Assembly: GCA_023395615.1 (NCBI GenBank)
Contig: JAEWYP010000024.1
Location: 24,251-88,250, forward strand
Reading direction: 5' to 3'
DNA: 64,000 nt
Source: Bacillota bacterium
GTDB taxonomy: Bacteria; Bacillota; Clostridia; Christensenellales; Aristaeellaceae
Part shown: positions 50,428-58,961 of the stretch, piece after piece
Layout: each line of letters begins with the position of its first letter
Numbering within the stretch: the stretch's first letter is position 1
Position numbers and translations under genes: made by a program
Notes under the pieces: model-generated
What the model was told of the DNA's origin: nothing
What the model saw: the letters and a program-made list of their open reading frames with translations, nothing else
Databases searched by the model: none

Positions 50428-51612
50428 ATGGCTAACCTGATGGAACGACTGAAGGCCTGGAACCTGCAAATGAACGGTCTGCCGAGAAAGGCATGGCTGA
50501 TTGTGCTCACGTTGCTTTTGTGCGGGCTTTTTATCCTGCTGGTTCCGCTATGCTGGCCATTCCTGCTGGCCCTGCTGTTCTCCATGATGCTGATGCCGCT
50601 GATTCGGCTGTGTGAGAACTATCTGAGAAAAGTGAAACCGCCCCGATGGCTGATCACGCTGGTTGGCATGTTATTGCTTTTTGGTGTGCTGGGAGCCGGA
50701 CTGGGTTTCCTGTTCAACCGGCTGTTCCGTGAGCTGGTATCCCTTACGCACTCCATCCCGAATTTGGTGCGGTGGGTAACTGATACTGCGGTACCTTATT
50801 TGAAAAGCTTGTACGACCAATATGCGGGGATGGCGTCCGCGCCGGTCATGGATGCGATCAACCAGGGGCTCTCTTCGCTGGGAGACAGTGTGATCAAGGC
50901 GGCGGGGTCGCTATCCGCTGCACTTACCAGCGGCGCGGTCGGCGTGGCGGCATCTATTCCCAGCATATTATTAAGCGTTGTGTTAACGGTTATGGGGACG
51001 TTCTATATTACAGCCGACCGGGAACGGATTATGGCGTTTCTGAAACGCACTTTCCCTGTGAACATGCAAAAACACAGTCAGTTGTTAAAAACCAACCTGT
51101 TCCATGCGCTGTTTGGACAGGTGAAAAGTCAACTGACAGTATCTCTGATGATCACTTCGTTTCTGATTCTTGCGTTTACGATTTACGGAATTCGCTACGG
51201 ATTACTGATGGGGTTTGTAATCGGTCTTGCGGACGCACTGCCTGTGATTGGTGCGGGGCTATTTCTGGTGCCGTGGGGGATTCTTGAACTGCTGCTGGGC
51301 CATTACGGAACGGGTATCTTCCTGATGGCGGTTTATGTGGGGACGGTGCTGATCCGGCAGATTTTTGAACCGCGCATTGTGGGCGCGAACCTCGGGCTTT
51401 ACCCATTGGCGACGATGATCGCGATGTTTGCGGGCTTGCAGCTTTTCGGTGTATTAGGCTTGCTGGGCGGACCGATTCTGTTGAACCTGCTGAAAGTGGT
51501 TTTGGAGGCGGATGGAATTGCATACGGTACGCCGTCCTCGCCTGCGGAACACAGGGGAAAACGGATTTTTCATCCGCAACCTGCGATTTCCAAAGAATCT
51601 GGGCTGGAATAA
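50428..51612 (+). CDS. AI-2E-family (YtvI/PerM-like) membrane transporter
   Basis: A 394-residue polytopic protein of the AI-2E/PerM family, about eight membrane segments in two groups, with the long cytosolic middle region (about 85-210). The C-terminal half has FVIGLADALPVIGAGLFLVP, the conserved family motif. The YtvI subtype occurs in spore formers and many Clostridia; its substrate is unknown and the AI-2 exporter label should not be assumed. ATG 50428 has AAAGGAGG seven bases upstream; an in-frame ATG at 50410 overlaps the ribosome site. A terminator closes it. Confidence 0.87.
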   Translation: MANLMERLKAWNLQMNGLPRKAWLIVLTLLLCGLFILLVPLCWPFLLALLFSMMLMPLIRLCENYLRKVKPPRWLITLVGMLLLFGVLGAGLGFLFNRLFRELVSLTHSIPNLVRWVTDTAVPYLKSLYDQYAGMASAPVMDAINQGLSSLGDSVIKAAGSLSAALTSGAVGVAASIPSILLSVVLTVMGTFYITADRERIMAFLKRTFPVNMQKHSQLLKTNLFHALFGQVKSQLTVSLMITSFLILAFTIYGIRYGLLMGFVIGLADALPVIGAGLFLVPWGILELLLGHYGTGIFLMAVYVGTVLIRQIFEPRIVGANLGLYPLATMIAMFAGLQLFGVLGLLGGPILLNLLKVVLEADGIAYGTPSSPAEHRGKRIFHPQPAISKESGLE

Positions 51613-51665
51613 CAAGGCGACCGTCGCGGAAGCGGAGATTCAATCAAAAGCCAGAAACGGCACAG

Positions 51666-51698
51666 AACCTCCCATTGGGAAGCAGTGGGAGGTTTTCG
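51666..51698 (+). terminator. Terminator after the YtvI-like gene
   Basis: AACCTCCCA (51666-51674) pairs with TGGGAGGTT (51686-51694), followed by TTCG. Confidence 0.75.
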
Positions 51699-51823
51699 TA
51701 TGCGGATTTCCGAATGAAAACAGACTGTTAATCCACAGAGAAGCCTGCATACTGAAAAGGATGAATCGCTTTGTTTTGAAACGCTCCTTATACAAAAGGC
51801 TGGCATATTTACCAAATAACAAC

Positions 51824-51852
51824 TTGTTTTCAACTGCTGAATCGATTATGAT
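51824..51852 (+). promoter_or_regulatory. Possible promoter of the LytTR/GHKL pair
   Basis: TTGTTT (51824-51829), 17 bases, TATGAT (51847-51852). The 400-base gap 51613-52017 also holds the terminator above and a weak 36-codon frame (51863-51973) with no clear ribosome site. Confidence 0.5.
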
Positions 51853-52017
51853 AAGATCAGAAATGATAAGAAGAGAATGCAGTCGTCAGGAAGGTTCGGC
51901 AGAGGCGCTGCTGTTGGAAGAACCATTGAAACTGGCTGAGTTTCTCTGTTATGTAGAAGAATCATTCGCCTGATAAAACGGATTGCCAGACTGGAATGAT
52001 TCGGGGAGGCGCGCGCC

Positions 52018-52746
52018 ATGCTGCGAATAGCGATCTGTGATGATGAGGAAACGGAACTTCGGCATATCGCCGATCTGACCGGCAACTTTCTGGGCGAACG
52101 AGGATTATCCGCAGAAGTTCGTGAATTTACCCATCCGGATACGTTGCTGTCCGCATGTGACGCGACGGCGTTCCATATTTACATGCTGGATATGGTGATG
52201 CCTATGCTCAGCGGTCTGGAGCTGGGGCAAGGCATCCGCCGTAAAAGCACGGATGCGCAAATTATCTATATCACGACCGAAGCCGGTTTTGCGCTGGATG
52301 CTTATTCGGTTAACCCGCTGCATTACCTGCTGAAACCCGTAGCGGAGCAGGCGTTGTTTGCCGCGCTGGAGCTGGCAGCGGAAAAGGTGGGTTTCGGTGA
52401 GGAAACTACGATTACGGTTAAAACCCGAGAAGGGTTGCGGACAATTCATGCGGATGCCCTTGTTTACTGTGAATATTTAAGGCACTCTGTTATATATACA
52501 CTGCATAACGGGGAAAAAATCAGCTCGCTGAGCCTTTCCGACAGTTTTTCAGATCATATCGCGCCGCTACTGAGGGACAAACGTTTTATCCGACCCCATG
52601 CCGCGTTTGCCGTGAATATGAATTATGTGGAACGTCTTGATAAAACCGGGTTTACGATGCGCGGCGGCGCTTATGTACCGGTATCCGGCAAACAATACAC
52701 GGCTGTGCGAAATACGTATCTGGATTATCGTCTGGGGGCGTTATAA
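52018..52746 (+). CDS. LytTR-family response regulator (AgrA/VirR-like)
   Basis: A 242-residue regulator. The receiver domain (1-125) has D8/D9 in ICDDEE, phospho-acceptor Asp58 in YMLDMVMPMLSGLELG, Thr/Lys positions in YITTEA and LLKPV. The LytTR DNA-binding domain (about 140-240) follows, with KFIRPHAAFAVN-like RFIRPHAAFAVNMNYVE. LytTR proteins bind short direct repeats; none was confidently identified nearby. It precedes its kinase by 2 bases. ATG 52018 follows GGGGAGG. Confidence 0.92.
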   Translation: MLRIAICDDEETELRHIADLTGNFLGERGLSAEVREFTHPDTLLSACDATAFHIYMLDMVMPMLSGLELGQGIRRKSTDAQIIYITTEAGFALDAYSVNPLHYLLKPVAEQALFAALELAAEKVGFGEETTITVKTREGLRTIHADALVYCEYLRHSVIYTLHNGEKISSLSLSDSFSDHIAPLLRDKRFIRPHAAFAVNMNYVERLDKTGFTMRGGAYVPVSGKQYTAVRNTYLDYRLGAL

Positions 52747-52748
52747 AG

Positions 52749-54005
52749 GTGCAGTTATATGACATTTTCCGTTCTATCATAACAAACGCCATGCTGGCGA
52801 TCCTGCTTTTTTCGCTGGCGCAACCGCGATGCCGCAGGCGAACGCTGATTGCGGCACTGGTAGCGATCGTTACGTTGGACCTTGCGCTGAATATTGTGTT
52901 CTACCTCCGAAACGATTATACGACGTTGGGAAAGCTGGATATTCTTTTTTTCATTCTGGTCGGCGCAGCCGTTAAGCCGTTGTTCCGGGAAACGCTGATG
53001 CAGTGGCTTTTTAACTGCCTGACCGCGATGAATGTTTATGCTGTGGTAGTCGTACTGAGCTATTATCTTTGCGGGTTACTTCCGTATCCTGAGTATTCCA
53101 TTACCGTACTACGGTTTTTCCTGTTCGCCGGGGTCATCATTTTATTCCGAAAAAGGCTCCGACCGCTTTATCGTCAGGCTGCGGAGCATTGGACAGTCTA
53201 TCTGTTTGTGGCGGCCAGCCTTTTTTTGAATTTCGCCTGGTATTTTATAGCCAGCAGCGACGTGGAACGAACACTTCAGGAAAGCGTTGTACCCCTGCTT
53301 CTGATGATCCTGCAAGCGCTGTTTGTTTATCTGGCTATGTTTCTCTCCCTGAAGATGAATCTCAGGGATGCTGCGCTTCGGGAAGAAAACCTGAGAATGC
53401 AGGCGGATCGGGAACTGACGCGACAGCGTCTATCCCTGATGGACGAGACCGTTCGGCAGATGAGTATTGTGCAGCATGACTGCCGCCATTTCAACAATAC
53501 TTTGCTTTCTCTGCTGCAACAGGGCGACATGGAGAAAGCGACGGAATTCATCCAACAACGGAGCGACGCGTTTCCTCCCAAACCCGGATGTTACTGCCAA
53601 AACGCATCGGTAAACGCAGCCGTATCCTATTATGCGGAATTGGCGCGGCAGCGGGGCATCAACTGCGAGCTGCGGCTGGATATACCGGAAAAGCTGAGTG
53701 TTGATGAGCTGTCGCTGGCAATGGCAGTGTCCAACCTTCTGGAAAACGCCATTCATGCGGTTTCCAATCTGCCTGTTGAGAAGCGCACGGTTCGGATGAT
53801 AGCCGTAAACGCGGGCCAACTGATTCTGGAACTGACCAACCCGTATCAGGGCGAGGTATTACTGGGATCGGACGGAGCCCCCCGTTCGCAACGGAAGGGG
53901 CACGGAAGAGGCACCCAGAGCGTTGCTGATTTCGTTCACCACTCCAATGGAGAGTTGACCTATCAGATCACGGGTGGAATTTTTAAAGTCCGAATGATGC
54001 TGTAG
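52749..54005 (+). CDS. GHKL-type sensor histidine kinase (AgrC-like)
   Basis: A 418-residue membrane kinase. Six membrane segments fill residues about 8-205. A coiled linker (RDAALREENLRMQAD) leads to His243 in QHDCRHFNNTLLSLL, the AgrC-type phospho-site, then a GHKL ATPase with the N-box AMAVSNLLENAIHAVSN and G-box GHGRGTQSVADF. Start GTG at 52749, two bases after the regulator stop. AgrB/AgrD peptide genes are absent, so the ligand is unknown; LytST-type wall signalling is an alternative. Confidence 0.9.
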   Translation: MQLYDIFRSIITNAMLAILLFSLAQPRCRRRTLIAALVAIVTLDLALNIVFYLRNDYTTLGKLDILFFILVGAAVKPLFRETLMQWLFNCLTAMNVYAVVVVLSYYLCGLLPYPEYSITVLRFFLFAGVIILFRKRLRPLYRQAAEHWTVYLFVAASLFLNFAWYFIASSDVERTLQESVVPLLLMILQALFVYLAMFLSLKMNLRDAALREENLRMQADRELTRQRLSLMDETVRQMSIVQHDCRHFNNTLLSLLQQGDMEKATEFIQQRSDAFPPKPGCYCQNASVNAAVSYYAELARQRGINCELRLDIPEKLSVDELSLAMAVSNLLENAIHAVSNLPVEKRTVRMIAVNAGQLILELTNPYQGEVLLGSDGAPRSQRKGHGRGTQSVADFVHHSNGELTYQITGGIFKVRMML

Positions 54006-54138
54006 GTGGAAAATCTCCTGCGACATTGCAGATAGCCAACAGTAAGCGGAAAAACATGTCCTTTAAGCAGGAAATGACCTCAACCACCCTTTCGGAGTAT
54101 CCTGATGGCAGAAAAACCTCGGGAAGGGAGGAAAGCGC

Positions 54139-54372
54139 ATGAGCGAAACGGACAGACGGCGGGAAGATCAGCCTTTGCCCGCGCCTAACTCTGGCGGAAA
54201 TGTCTGGCCCAAACAACATTGTCCCGCGTTCACGCCACGGGGCGGAATTGTGGAACGAACCTGCTGGTATTGTGTCTACGCGGACTTCCATCTGGATCAA
54301 CCCCGCGCGTTGGATGTGGGGGTGTGCTACTGGCCCCGAAAACTGCCGACAGAAAAAGTGAGGTATGAATGA
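54139..54372 (+). CDS. Small conserved-looking Cys protein
   Basis: A 77-residue soluble protein of unknown function. Four cysteines lie in KQHCPAF, TCWYCVYADF and GVCYWP, so a small metal-binding fold is possible. The N-terminus is polar and probably disordered. Its ATG at 54139 is preceded by GGGAGGAAAG, a strong ribosome-binding site, which supports a real gene. It overlaps the metallophosphoesterase start by 4 bases. Confidence 0.65.
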   Translation: MSETDRRREDQPLPAPNSGGNVWPKQHCPAFTPRGGIVERTCWYCVYADFHLDQPRALDVGVCYWPRKLPTEKVRYE

Positions 54373-55706
54373 TGAAAATGAGAATCCGGACCCTGACTCT
54401 GACGATTTGCATGGGGGTGGCGTTGTTGATGATGAACACCGGATGCCTGGCGGAAGCAACTGTGCCGAACACGACGGCTCCGCTGTGGGAAGCGGGCAGC
54501 ACAAGAAATAAGATCGTTGTAATGAGCGACCTTCATCTCGGGATTGAAGATAATTACACGGAAATGTTGAAGAACCGGCCTCTGATGATCGATTTCCTCA
54601 AACAGGTGCAAAATACGGCAGACATCCGGGAACTGGTTATCGCCGGCGATTTCCTGGATGAATGGTTTTTGCCCGTTTACTATCCGGCCTACACGGATGA
54701 AAGCGCATTCTATAATGGAGTGATCGTAAATAACCAGAGCCTGATTGATGAGTTTAAAAACGTGATTGCCAGTGGTGTGAAGCTGGTTTACGTGCCCGGC
54801 AACCACGATTTGCTGTTGCCCGATGAGGTTCTGGAAAAGGCGATTCCCGGCATCGTGCAGGCAAGGGATGTTAAAGGGCTTGGCGCCTATTATACGGGGG
54901 ATCGCAACGAAATCGTGATTGAGCACGGGCATCGTTATGATGTGTTCTCCGCGCCGGATACCGTTTCCAACGCGGAACTCTGTGGTAACGATCAAACCAT
55001 GCTGCCTGCCGGATATTTCTACGCACGTTATGCGGCAACCTGGGTTCTGGAAGGGCATCCGAAGGTGGAGAAGGACCTGCCGGTCGTAACCACGGTACCG
55101 GATCAGAGCGACGAGGATCAGTATGGGGCATTTCTGTATTACTCGATCCTGAAGAATATTTCTGCCCGTATGACCCCCAACGAAGGCTTGGACGAGAAAA
55201 TCTTCGATATGCACATCGCAGGTTTTAACGATGCATATACCTACCTTGATTTCTACCCGGCACAGCAGGCGGATGGAACGATTTCTGCCCCGACCCTGTT
55301 TAAAAATATCCAGCGCACATGGGCTGAACGGCAGAAGATAAACGATGTCAAGGTTCCCGACTCCTTTGTGGAAGCGGTAAGCGGCGCGCTGGATTCGGGG
55401 TATTTCTTCAAGCAGGCAAAGGTTCAGTATCTGGAGAATCCGAACGAAAAAGTGGATGTGGTGGTATTCGGGCATACGCACGTGCCGATGTTTTGCCAGG
55501 TGGGCGATGGCTCATACTATATCAACGACGGTACCTGGATTGATAATAATTCCGATTACCCGGACGCGACGCGTACGTTCGCCGTAATTACCACAGGGGA
55601 TAAGGATACGGTTGGGCTGTATAAATATATGGAGGACGGCTCGATCAGCGATATCAGCGGAAGCGTAGGCCATGGCGACGAGGCAGCCGTAACTCCCGCG
55701 CAGTAA
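54369..55706 (+). CDS. Exported metallophosphoesterase
   Basis: A 445-residue calcineurin-like phosphoesterase. All metal motifs are present: VVMSDLHLGIEDN (DxH), VIAGDFLDEW (GD), VYVPGNHDLLLP (GNHD), VIEHGHRYDVF and VVVFGHTHVPMF (GHTH). The N-terminus is a signal sequence with Arg/Lys, a hydrophobic core and NTGCLAEA. The Cys could be lipidated, but the -3 position is Asn, so a lipoprotein is uncertain. The enzyme probably acts outside the membrane; substrate unknown. Tandem start codons lie at 54369, 54372 and 54378. Confidence 0.88.
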   Translation: MMKMRIRTLTLTICMGVALLMMNTGCLAEATVPNTTAPLWEAGSTRNKIVVMSDLHLGIEDNYTEMLKNRPLMIDFLKQVQNTADIRELVIAGDFLDEWFLPVYYPAYTDESAFYNGVIVNNQSLIDEFKNVIASGVKLVYVPGNHDLLLPDEVLEKAIPGIVQARDVKGLGAYYTGDRNEIVIEHGHRYDVFSAPDTVSNAELCGNDQTMLPAGYFYARYAATWVLEGHPKVEKDLPVVTTVPDQSDEDQYGAFLYYSILKNISARMTPNEGLDEKIFDMHIAGFNDAYTYLDFYPAQQADGTISAPTLFKNIQRTWAERQKINDVKVPDSFVEAVSGALDSGYFFKQAKVQYLENPNEKVDVVVFGHTHVPMFCQVGDGSYYINDGTWIDNNSDYPDATRTFAVITTGDKDTVGLYKYMEDGSISDISGSVGHGDEAAVTPAQ

Positions 55707-55762
55707 CCCGCGTTACTCCCGCAAAACGGTGAGGCGACAAATTAATCCGAATATAGCAAAAG

Positions 55763-55795
55763 ACCGGCGTGGCTTGATGCCACGCCGGTTGTATG
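55763..55795. terminator. Bidirectional terminator between the phosphoesterase gene and guaB
   Basis: ACCGGCGTGGC (55763-55773) pairs with GCCACGCCGGT (55779-55789). The minus strand continues with CTTTTGC, the plus strand with TGTATG. Confidence 0.82.
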
Positions 55796-55889
55796 TTGTA
55801 GTCTGCACCGCTTGCCTTGCGGCCCGTTTGGAGTGCGTGGTATGCCGGGAAGAAAGCCCTGTCGTTTTACATGAGCCGTTATGCGAGGT

Positions 55890-57359
55890 TTACAGCCCGT
55901 TGCGGGAATAATTGGGGCTTTCCTTCGTGATGGAAATATCGTGTGGATGGCTTTCCTGCAGGCCGGCGCCGGTAATGCGGATAAAACGGCCGTTCCGGCG
56001 CAGTTCGTCGATACTGGGTGTGCCACAGTAGAACATCCCGGCGCGCAGACCGCCGATCAACTGGAACACCGTATCGCTTAGCGGACCTTTATACGGCACG
56101 CGGCCTTCGACGCCTTCCGGTACCAGCTTGGGTGCGTTCTCCTGGAAATATCGGTCGCTGCTCCCGTGCGCCTGCTGCATGGCGCCTAAACTGCCCATGC
56201 CACGATAAACCTTGAAGCTGCGACCCTGGTAAATCTCCATTTCTCCCGGGCTCTCGTCTACACCGGCGAACAGGCTTCCGATCATGACGGCTTTGGCTCC
56301 CGCGGCGATTGCCTTGGGGATGTCTCCGGAATACTTGATGCCGCCGTCTGCGATGACAGCGACACCCTTACGATCCGCTTCCTTTGCGCAATCCGCAATG
56401 GCAGTAATTTGGGGTACGCCGATCCCGCTTACGATACGAGTGGTACAGATGCTGCCCGGGCCGATACCCACCTTGATGATGCTGGCGCCGGCCTCAATCA
56501 GGGCTTTGGCGGCTTCGGCGGTCGCCACGTTGCCGGCGATCACGGTCAGATCCGGGAACGCCGCACGCATGCTGCGCATCAGATCCAGCGCGCCTTTGCT
56601 GTGGGCATGCGCGGTATCAATCGAAATCGCGTCTACCTTGGCCTTCACCAGCGCCTCCACGCGCTCCATACAGTCGCCGGTAATGCCTACGGCCGCACCG
56701 CACAGCAGGCGTCCGTGCTGGTCTTTGGCGGAGTTGGGATACTTGGTTGCTTTTTCGATATCTTTGATGGTAATGAGTCCGCACAGTTCGTACTGATCGT
56801 TAACGATAGGCAGTTTTTCGATACGGTGAGCGGCCAGAAGTTTTTTCGCATCCTCCAGTGTGGTGCCGACAGAAGCGGTGATCAGGTTTTTGGAAGTCAT
56901 CACTTCTTCGATCCGGCGGCTGTCATCTGTTTCAAAGCGGAGATCACGGTTGGTCAGAATACCGACCAGCTTTTTCCCCCGCGTGATCGGAACGCCGCTG
57001 ATGCGATACCGTGCCATCAGGGCTTCCGCGTCGCGGATCAGATGGTCCGGGGAGAGGTAAAATGGATCGGTTATCACGCCGTGTTCGCTGCGCTTTACCT
57101 TATCCACCTGCGAGGCCTGTTCCTCGATGGTCATGTTTTTATGGATGATTCCCAATCCGCCCTCACGAGCCATCGCAATCGCCATGCGTGCGTCAGTAAC
57201 GGTATCCATGGCGGCTGAGAGCAGAGGGATGTTCAGCTTTAGCGTCGGCGTCAACTCCACGGTGGTATCCACGTTCCGGGGCAGCGTGCTGCTCATGGCG
57301 GGAACCAGCAGAACGTCGTCGAAGGTGAGCCCTGTGCGGAGATTTTCTTCCAGCATCAT
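55890..57359 (-). CDS. guaB: IMP dehydrogenase
   Basis: Converts IMP to XMP, the committed step to guanine nucleotides. The 489-residue protein has LTFDDVLLVPAMSST, two CBS domains (about 92-210; LTNRDLRFETDDS and LITIKDIEKATKYP), then the catalytic loop GIGPGSICTTRIVSGIG with active Cys, ADGGIKYSGDIPKAIAAGA and the C-terminal flap RGMGSLGAMQ. The start is uncertain among 57365, 57359 and 57356, all near GGAAAGG; 57359 gives the best spacing. It has its own promoter and a very short leader. No purine riboswitch is seen. Confidence 0.95.
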   Translation of the reverse strand: MMLEENLRTGLTFDDVLLVPAMSSTLPRNVDTTVELTPTLKLNIPLLSAAMDTVTDARMAIAMAREGGLGIIHKNMTIEEQASQVDKVKRSEHGVITDPFYLSPDHLIRDAEALMARYRISGVPITRGKKLVGILTNRDLRFETDDSRRIEEVMTSKNLITASVGTTLEDAKKLLAAHRIEKLPIVNDQYELCGLITIKDIEKATKYPNSAKDQHGRLLCGAAVGITGDCMERVEALVKAKVDAISIDTAHAHSKGALDLMRSMRAAFPDLTVIAGNVATAEAAKALIEAGASIIKVGIGPGSICTTRIVSGIGVPQITAIADCAKEADRKGVAVIADGGIKYSGDIPKAIAAGAKAVMIGSLFAGVDESPGEMEIYQGRSFKVYRGMGSLGAMQQAHGSSDRYFQENAPKLVPEGVEGRVPYKGPLSDTVFQLIGGLRAGMFYCGTPSIDELRRNGRFIRITGAGLQESHPHDISITKESPNYSRNGL

Positions 57360-57386
57360 CCTCATCCTTTCCAATGTATTGCGCCT

Positions 57387-57415
57387 ATTTTACCAGCGGT
57401 TGAGGTGGATGTCAA
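57387..57415 (-). promoter_or_regulatory. Promoter of guaB
   Basis: On the minus strand TTGACA (57415-57410), 17 bases, TAAAAT (57392-57387). Confidence 0.85.
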
Positions 57416-57456
57416 ATGAAAAACAAAGGGGTGGAATGTACTTGTTCAAAACCCAT

Positions 57457-57473
57457 GAAATTACGGTAATTTC
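57457..57473. promoter_or_regulatory. Perfect palindrome upstream of guaB
   Basis: GAAATTAC-G-GTAATTTC (8+1+8) lies about 40 bases upstream of the guaB minus-35 box, in an AT-rich gap. It is a candidate regulator site. Confidence 0.5.
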
Positions 57474-57570
57474 TGTTATTGTAGCATGAAAGCCGTTTAT
57501 TGGCAAATGAAAACCGGGGTGAAATGCCGGAGTTTAGCGAAAAACATCTTGATATCGCATAAACGCAATG

Positions 57571-57603
57571 TTCAAATAAACGAAAACGTATTCGTTACTT
57601 GAA
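57571..57603. promoter_or_regulatory. Nested inverted repeat in the guaB-lacI gap
   Basis: TTCAA..AACGAA-AACGTA-TTCGTT..TTGAA: an inner AACGAA/TTCGTT (57579-57584, 57591-57596) plus outer TTCAA/TTGAA arms. It has LacI-like half sites and lies about 100 bases upstream of the lacI-type promoter. Confidence 0.45.
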
Positions 57604-57703
57604 TGAAAACGCAGAATTCCCGAGAAAAAGCAAAATCATGTAGAGGCAGAAAAGCAATATAAGATATAGGTTTGTGCATTACTTACGAACTTCAGAAAAA
57701 TAC

Positions 57704-57732
57704 TTGACTTTTTCAGAAAGAAGCGATAATCT
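57704..57732 (+). promoter_or_regulatory. Promoter of the second lacI-type gene
   Basis: TTGACT (57704-57709), 17 bases, TAATCT (57727-57732). The surrounding 57416-57803 gap is much more AT-rich than its flanks. Confidence 0.7.
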
Positions 57733-57803
57733 TATGACGAAAACGATGTAGATTTTGTAAAATGAATCTGCCAAAGGCAGAATGGACAGGCGGGGATAAG
57801 GGC

Positions 57804-58826
57804 ATGGCGGTCACGATCCGGGAGCTTTCCAAGCGCTGCGGGCTATCTATCTCAACCGTCAGCAAAGCCCTGAACGGCTATACCGATATCAGCGACGCAA
57901 CCAAAGAAGCGGTTGCGCTGGCCGCCAAAGAGATCGGATATTATCCCAACGCCCATGCGAGAGCGCTGAAAACAAAGCGGAGTTACAATCTGGGCGTGCT
58001 TTTTGTGGATGACAACCAGAGCGGCCTCACGCATGCGTTTTTCTCGTTCGTTTTGGAGAGCTTTAAAAAAGAGGCGGAACGCCGCGGATATGACGTGACG
58101 TTCATCAGCCATAACATGGGCGATTCCACAATGACGTATCTGGAGCACTGCCATTACCGCGAAGTGGATGGTGTGTGCATCGCCTGTATCGATTTTTTGG
58201 AACCGGAAGTTTCCCAACTGGTGAACAGCGAACTGCCGATTGTGACGATTGACCACCTGTTTAACAACCGCATCGGCATCCAATCCGACAACGTGGATGG
58301 CATTCGGCAGATGGTTGAGTATGTATACGGCCGGGGACATCGCAAAATTGCTTTTATTCACGGACCGAAAAGCTCCGTGACCGATACGCGCCTCGGTTCG
58401 TTTTACCGCACACTGGCTGGTCTGCGCGTACCTGTGCCGGAAGAGTACGTGCTGGATTGCGAATACAACGATCCGGCGTCCGTTTTCCGTGCGACCAAAC
58501 GCCTGCTGGCGCTCCCGCACCGCCCAACCTGCATCCTGATCTCCGACGACTTTGCTGCGCTGGGCGCCTACGAAGCGATTGCCGAGGCAGGGTTACAGAT
58601 CCCTGCGGATATTTCCATTACAGGATACGACGGTATTCCCATGATGCAGCTGATGAAACCGCGGCTGACAACCATCCGCCAGGATACCAACCGCATTGGC
58701 TCGGAGGCGGCCCGTAAGCTGGTGGAAATCATCGAAAGCCCCAAGACGACCATCCCGGAAATTACGGTGATTCCCTGCTCGCTGATTGAAGGGGAAACGG
58801 TTGCACGGATACCGGTTACAGAATGA
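57804..58826 (+). CDS. LacI-family regulator, probably of cellobiose phosphorylase
   Basis: A 340-residue repressor. MAVTIRELSKRCGLSISTVS is the helix-turn-helix, followed by the hinge GYYPNAHARALKTK and a sensor domain (YNLGVLFVDDNQSGLTHAFF; ISDDFAALGAYEAIAEAGLQ; DISITGYDGIPMMQLMKPRL). ATG 57804 has GGGGATAAGG upstream and starts the HTH at the normal place; the longer frame adds 14 residues. The next gene is cellobiose phosphorylase, 135 bases on, so the inducer may be cellobiose or a related disaccharide (inference). Confidence 0.92.
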   Translation: MAVTIRELSKRCGLSISTVSKALNGYTDISDATKEAVALAAKEIGYYPNAHARALKTKRSYNLGVLFVDDNQSGLTHAFFSFVLESFKKEAERRGYDVTFISHNMGDSTMTYLEHCHYREVDGVCIACIDFLEPEVSQLVNSELPIVTIDHLFNNRIGIQSDNVDGIRQMVEYVYGRGHRKIAFIHGPKSSVTDTRLGSFYRTLAGLRVPVPEEYVLDCEYNDPASVFRATKRLLALPHRPTCILISDDFAALGAYEAIAEAGLQIPADISITGYDGIPMMQLMKPRLTTIRQDTNRIGSEAARKLVEIIESPKTTIPEITVIPCSLIEGETVARIPVTE

Positions 58827-58900
58827 CCAGAGAAAGCATATCGCTGCTCCGTTATATTACTTCTCACGACCGGCGATGAGCCGGCCTGAGGACACCCGCA

Positions 58901-58919
58901 GGCCCGCTTTATGCGGGCC
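58901..58919 (+). other. GC-rich hairpin upstream of the phosphorylase gene
   Basis: GGCCCGC (58901-58907) pairs with GCGGGCC (58913-58919), with no U-tract. It lies 42 bases before the phosphorylase ATG and could act as an mRNA stabiliser or attenuator. Confidence 0.35.
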
Positions 58920-58961
58920 GCAGTCCATTCATACCGCAATAATACCGAAGGAGTACAAAGC

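Noticed and set aside
51512..51973. 153-codon plus-strand frame after the YtvI-like gene
   Set aside because: It overlaps the YtvI-like gene by 100 bases, crosses a terminator hairpin and has no ribosome site or family pattern. A shorter form from 51761 or 51863 remains only a weak possibility.
57375..57500. Purine riboswitch before guaB
   Set aside because: The predicted transcript start leaves only about 20 bases of leader, too short for the aptamer.
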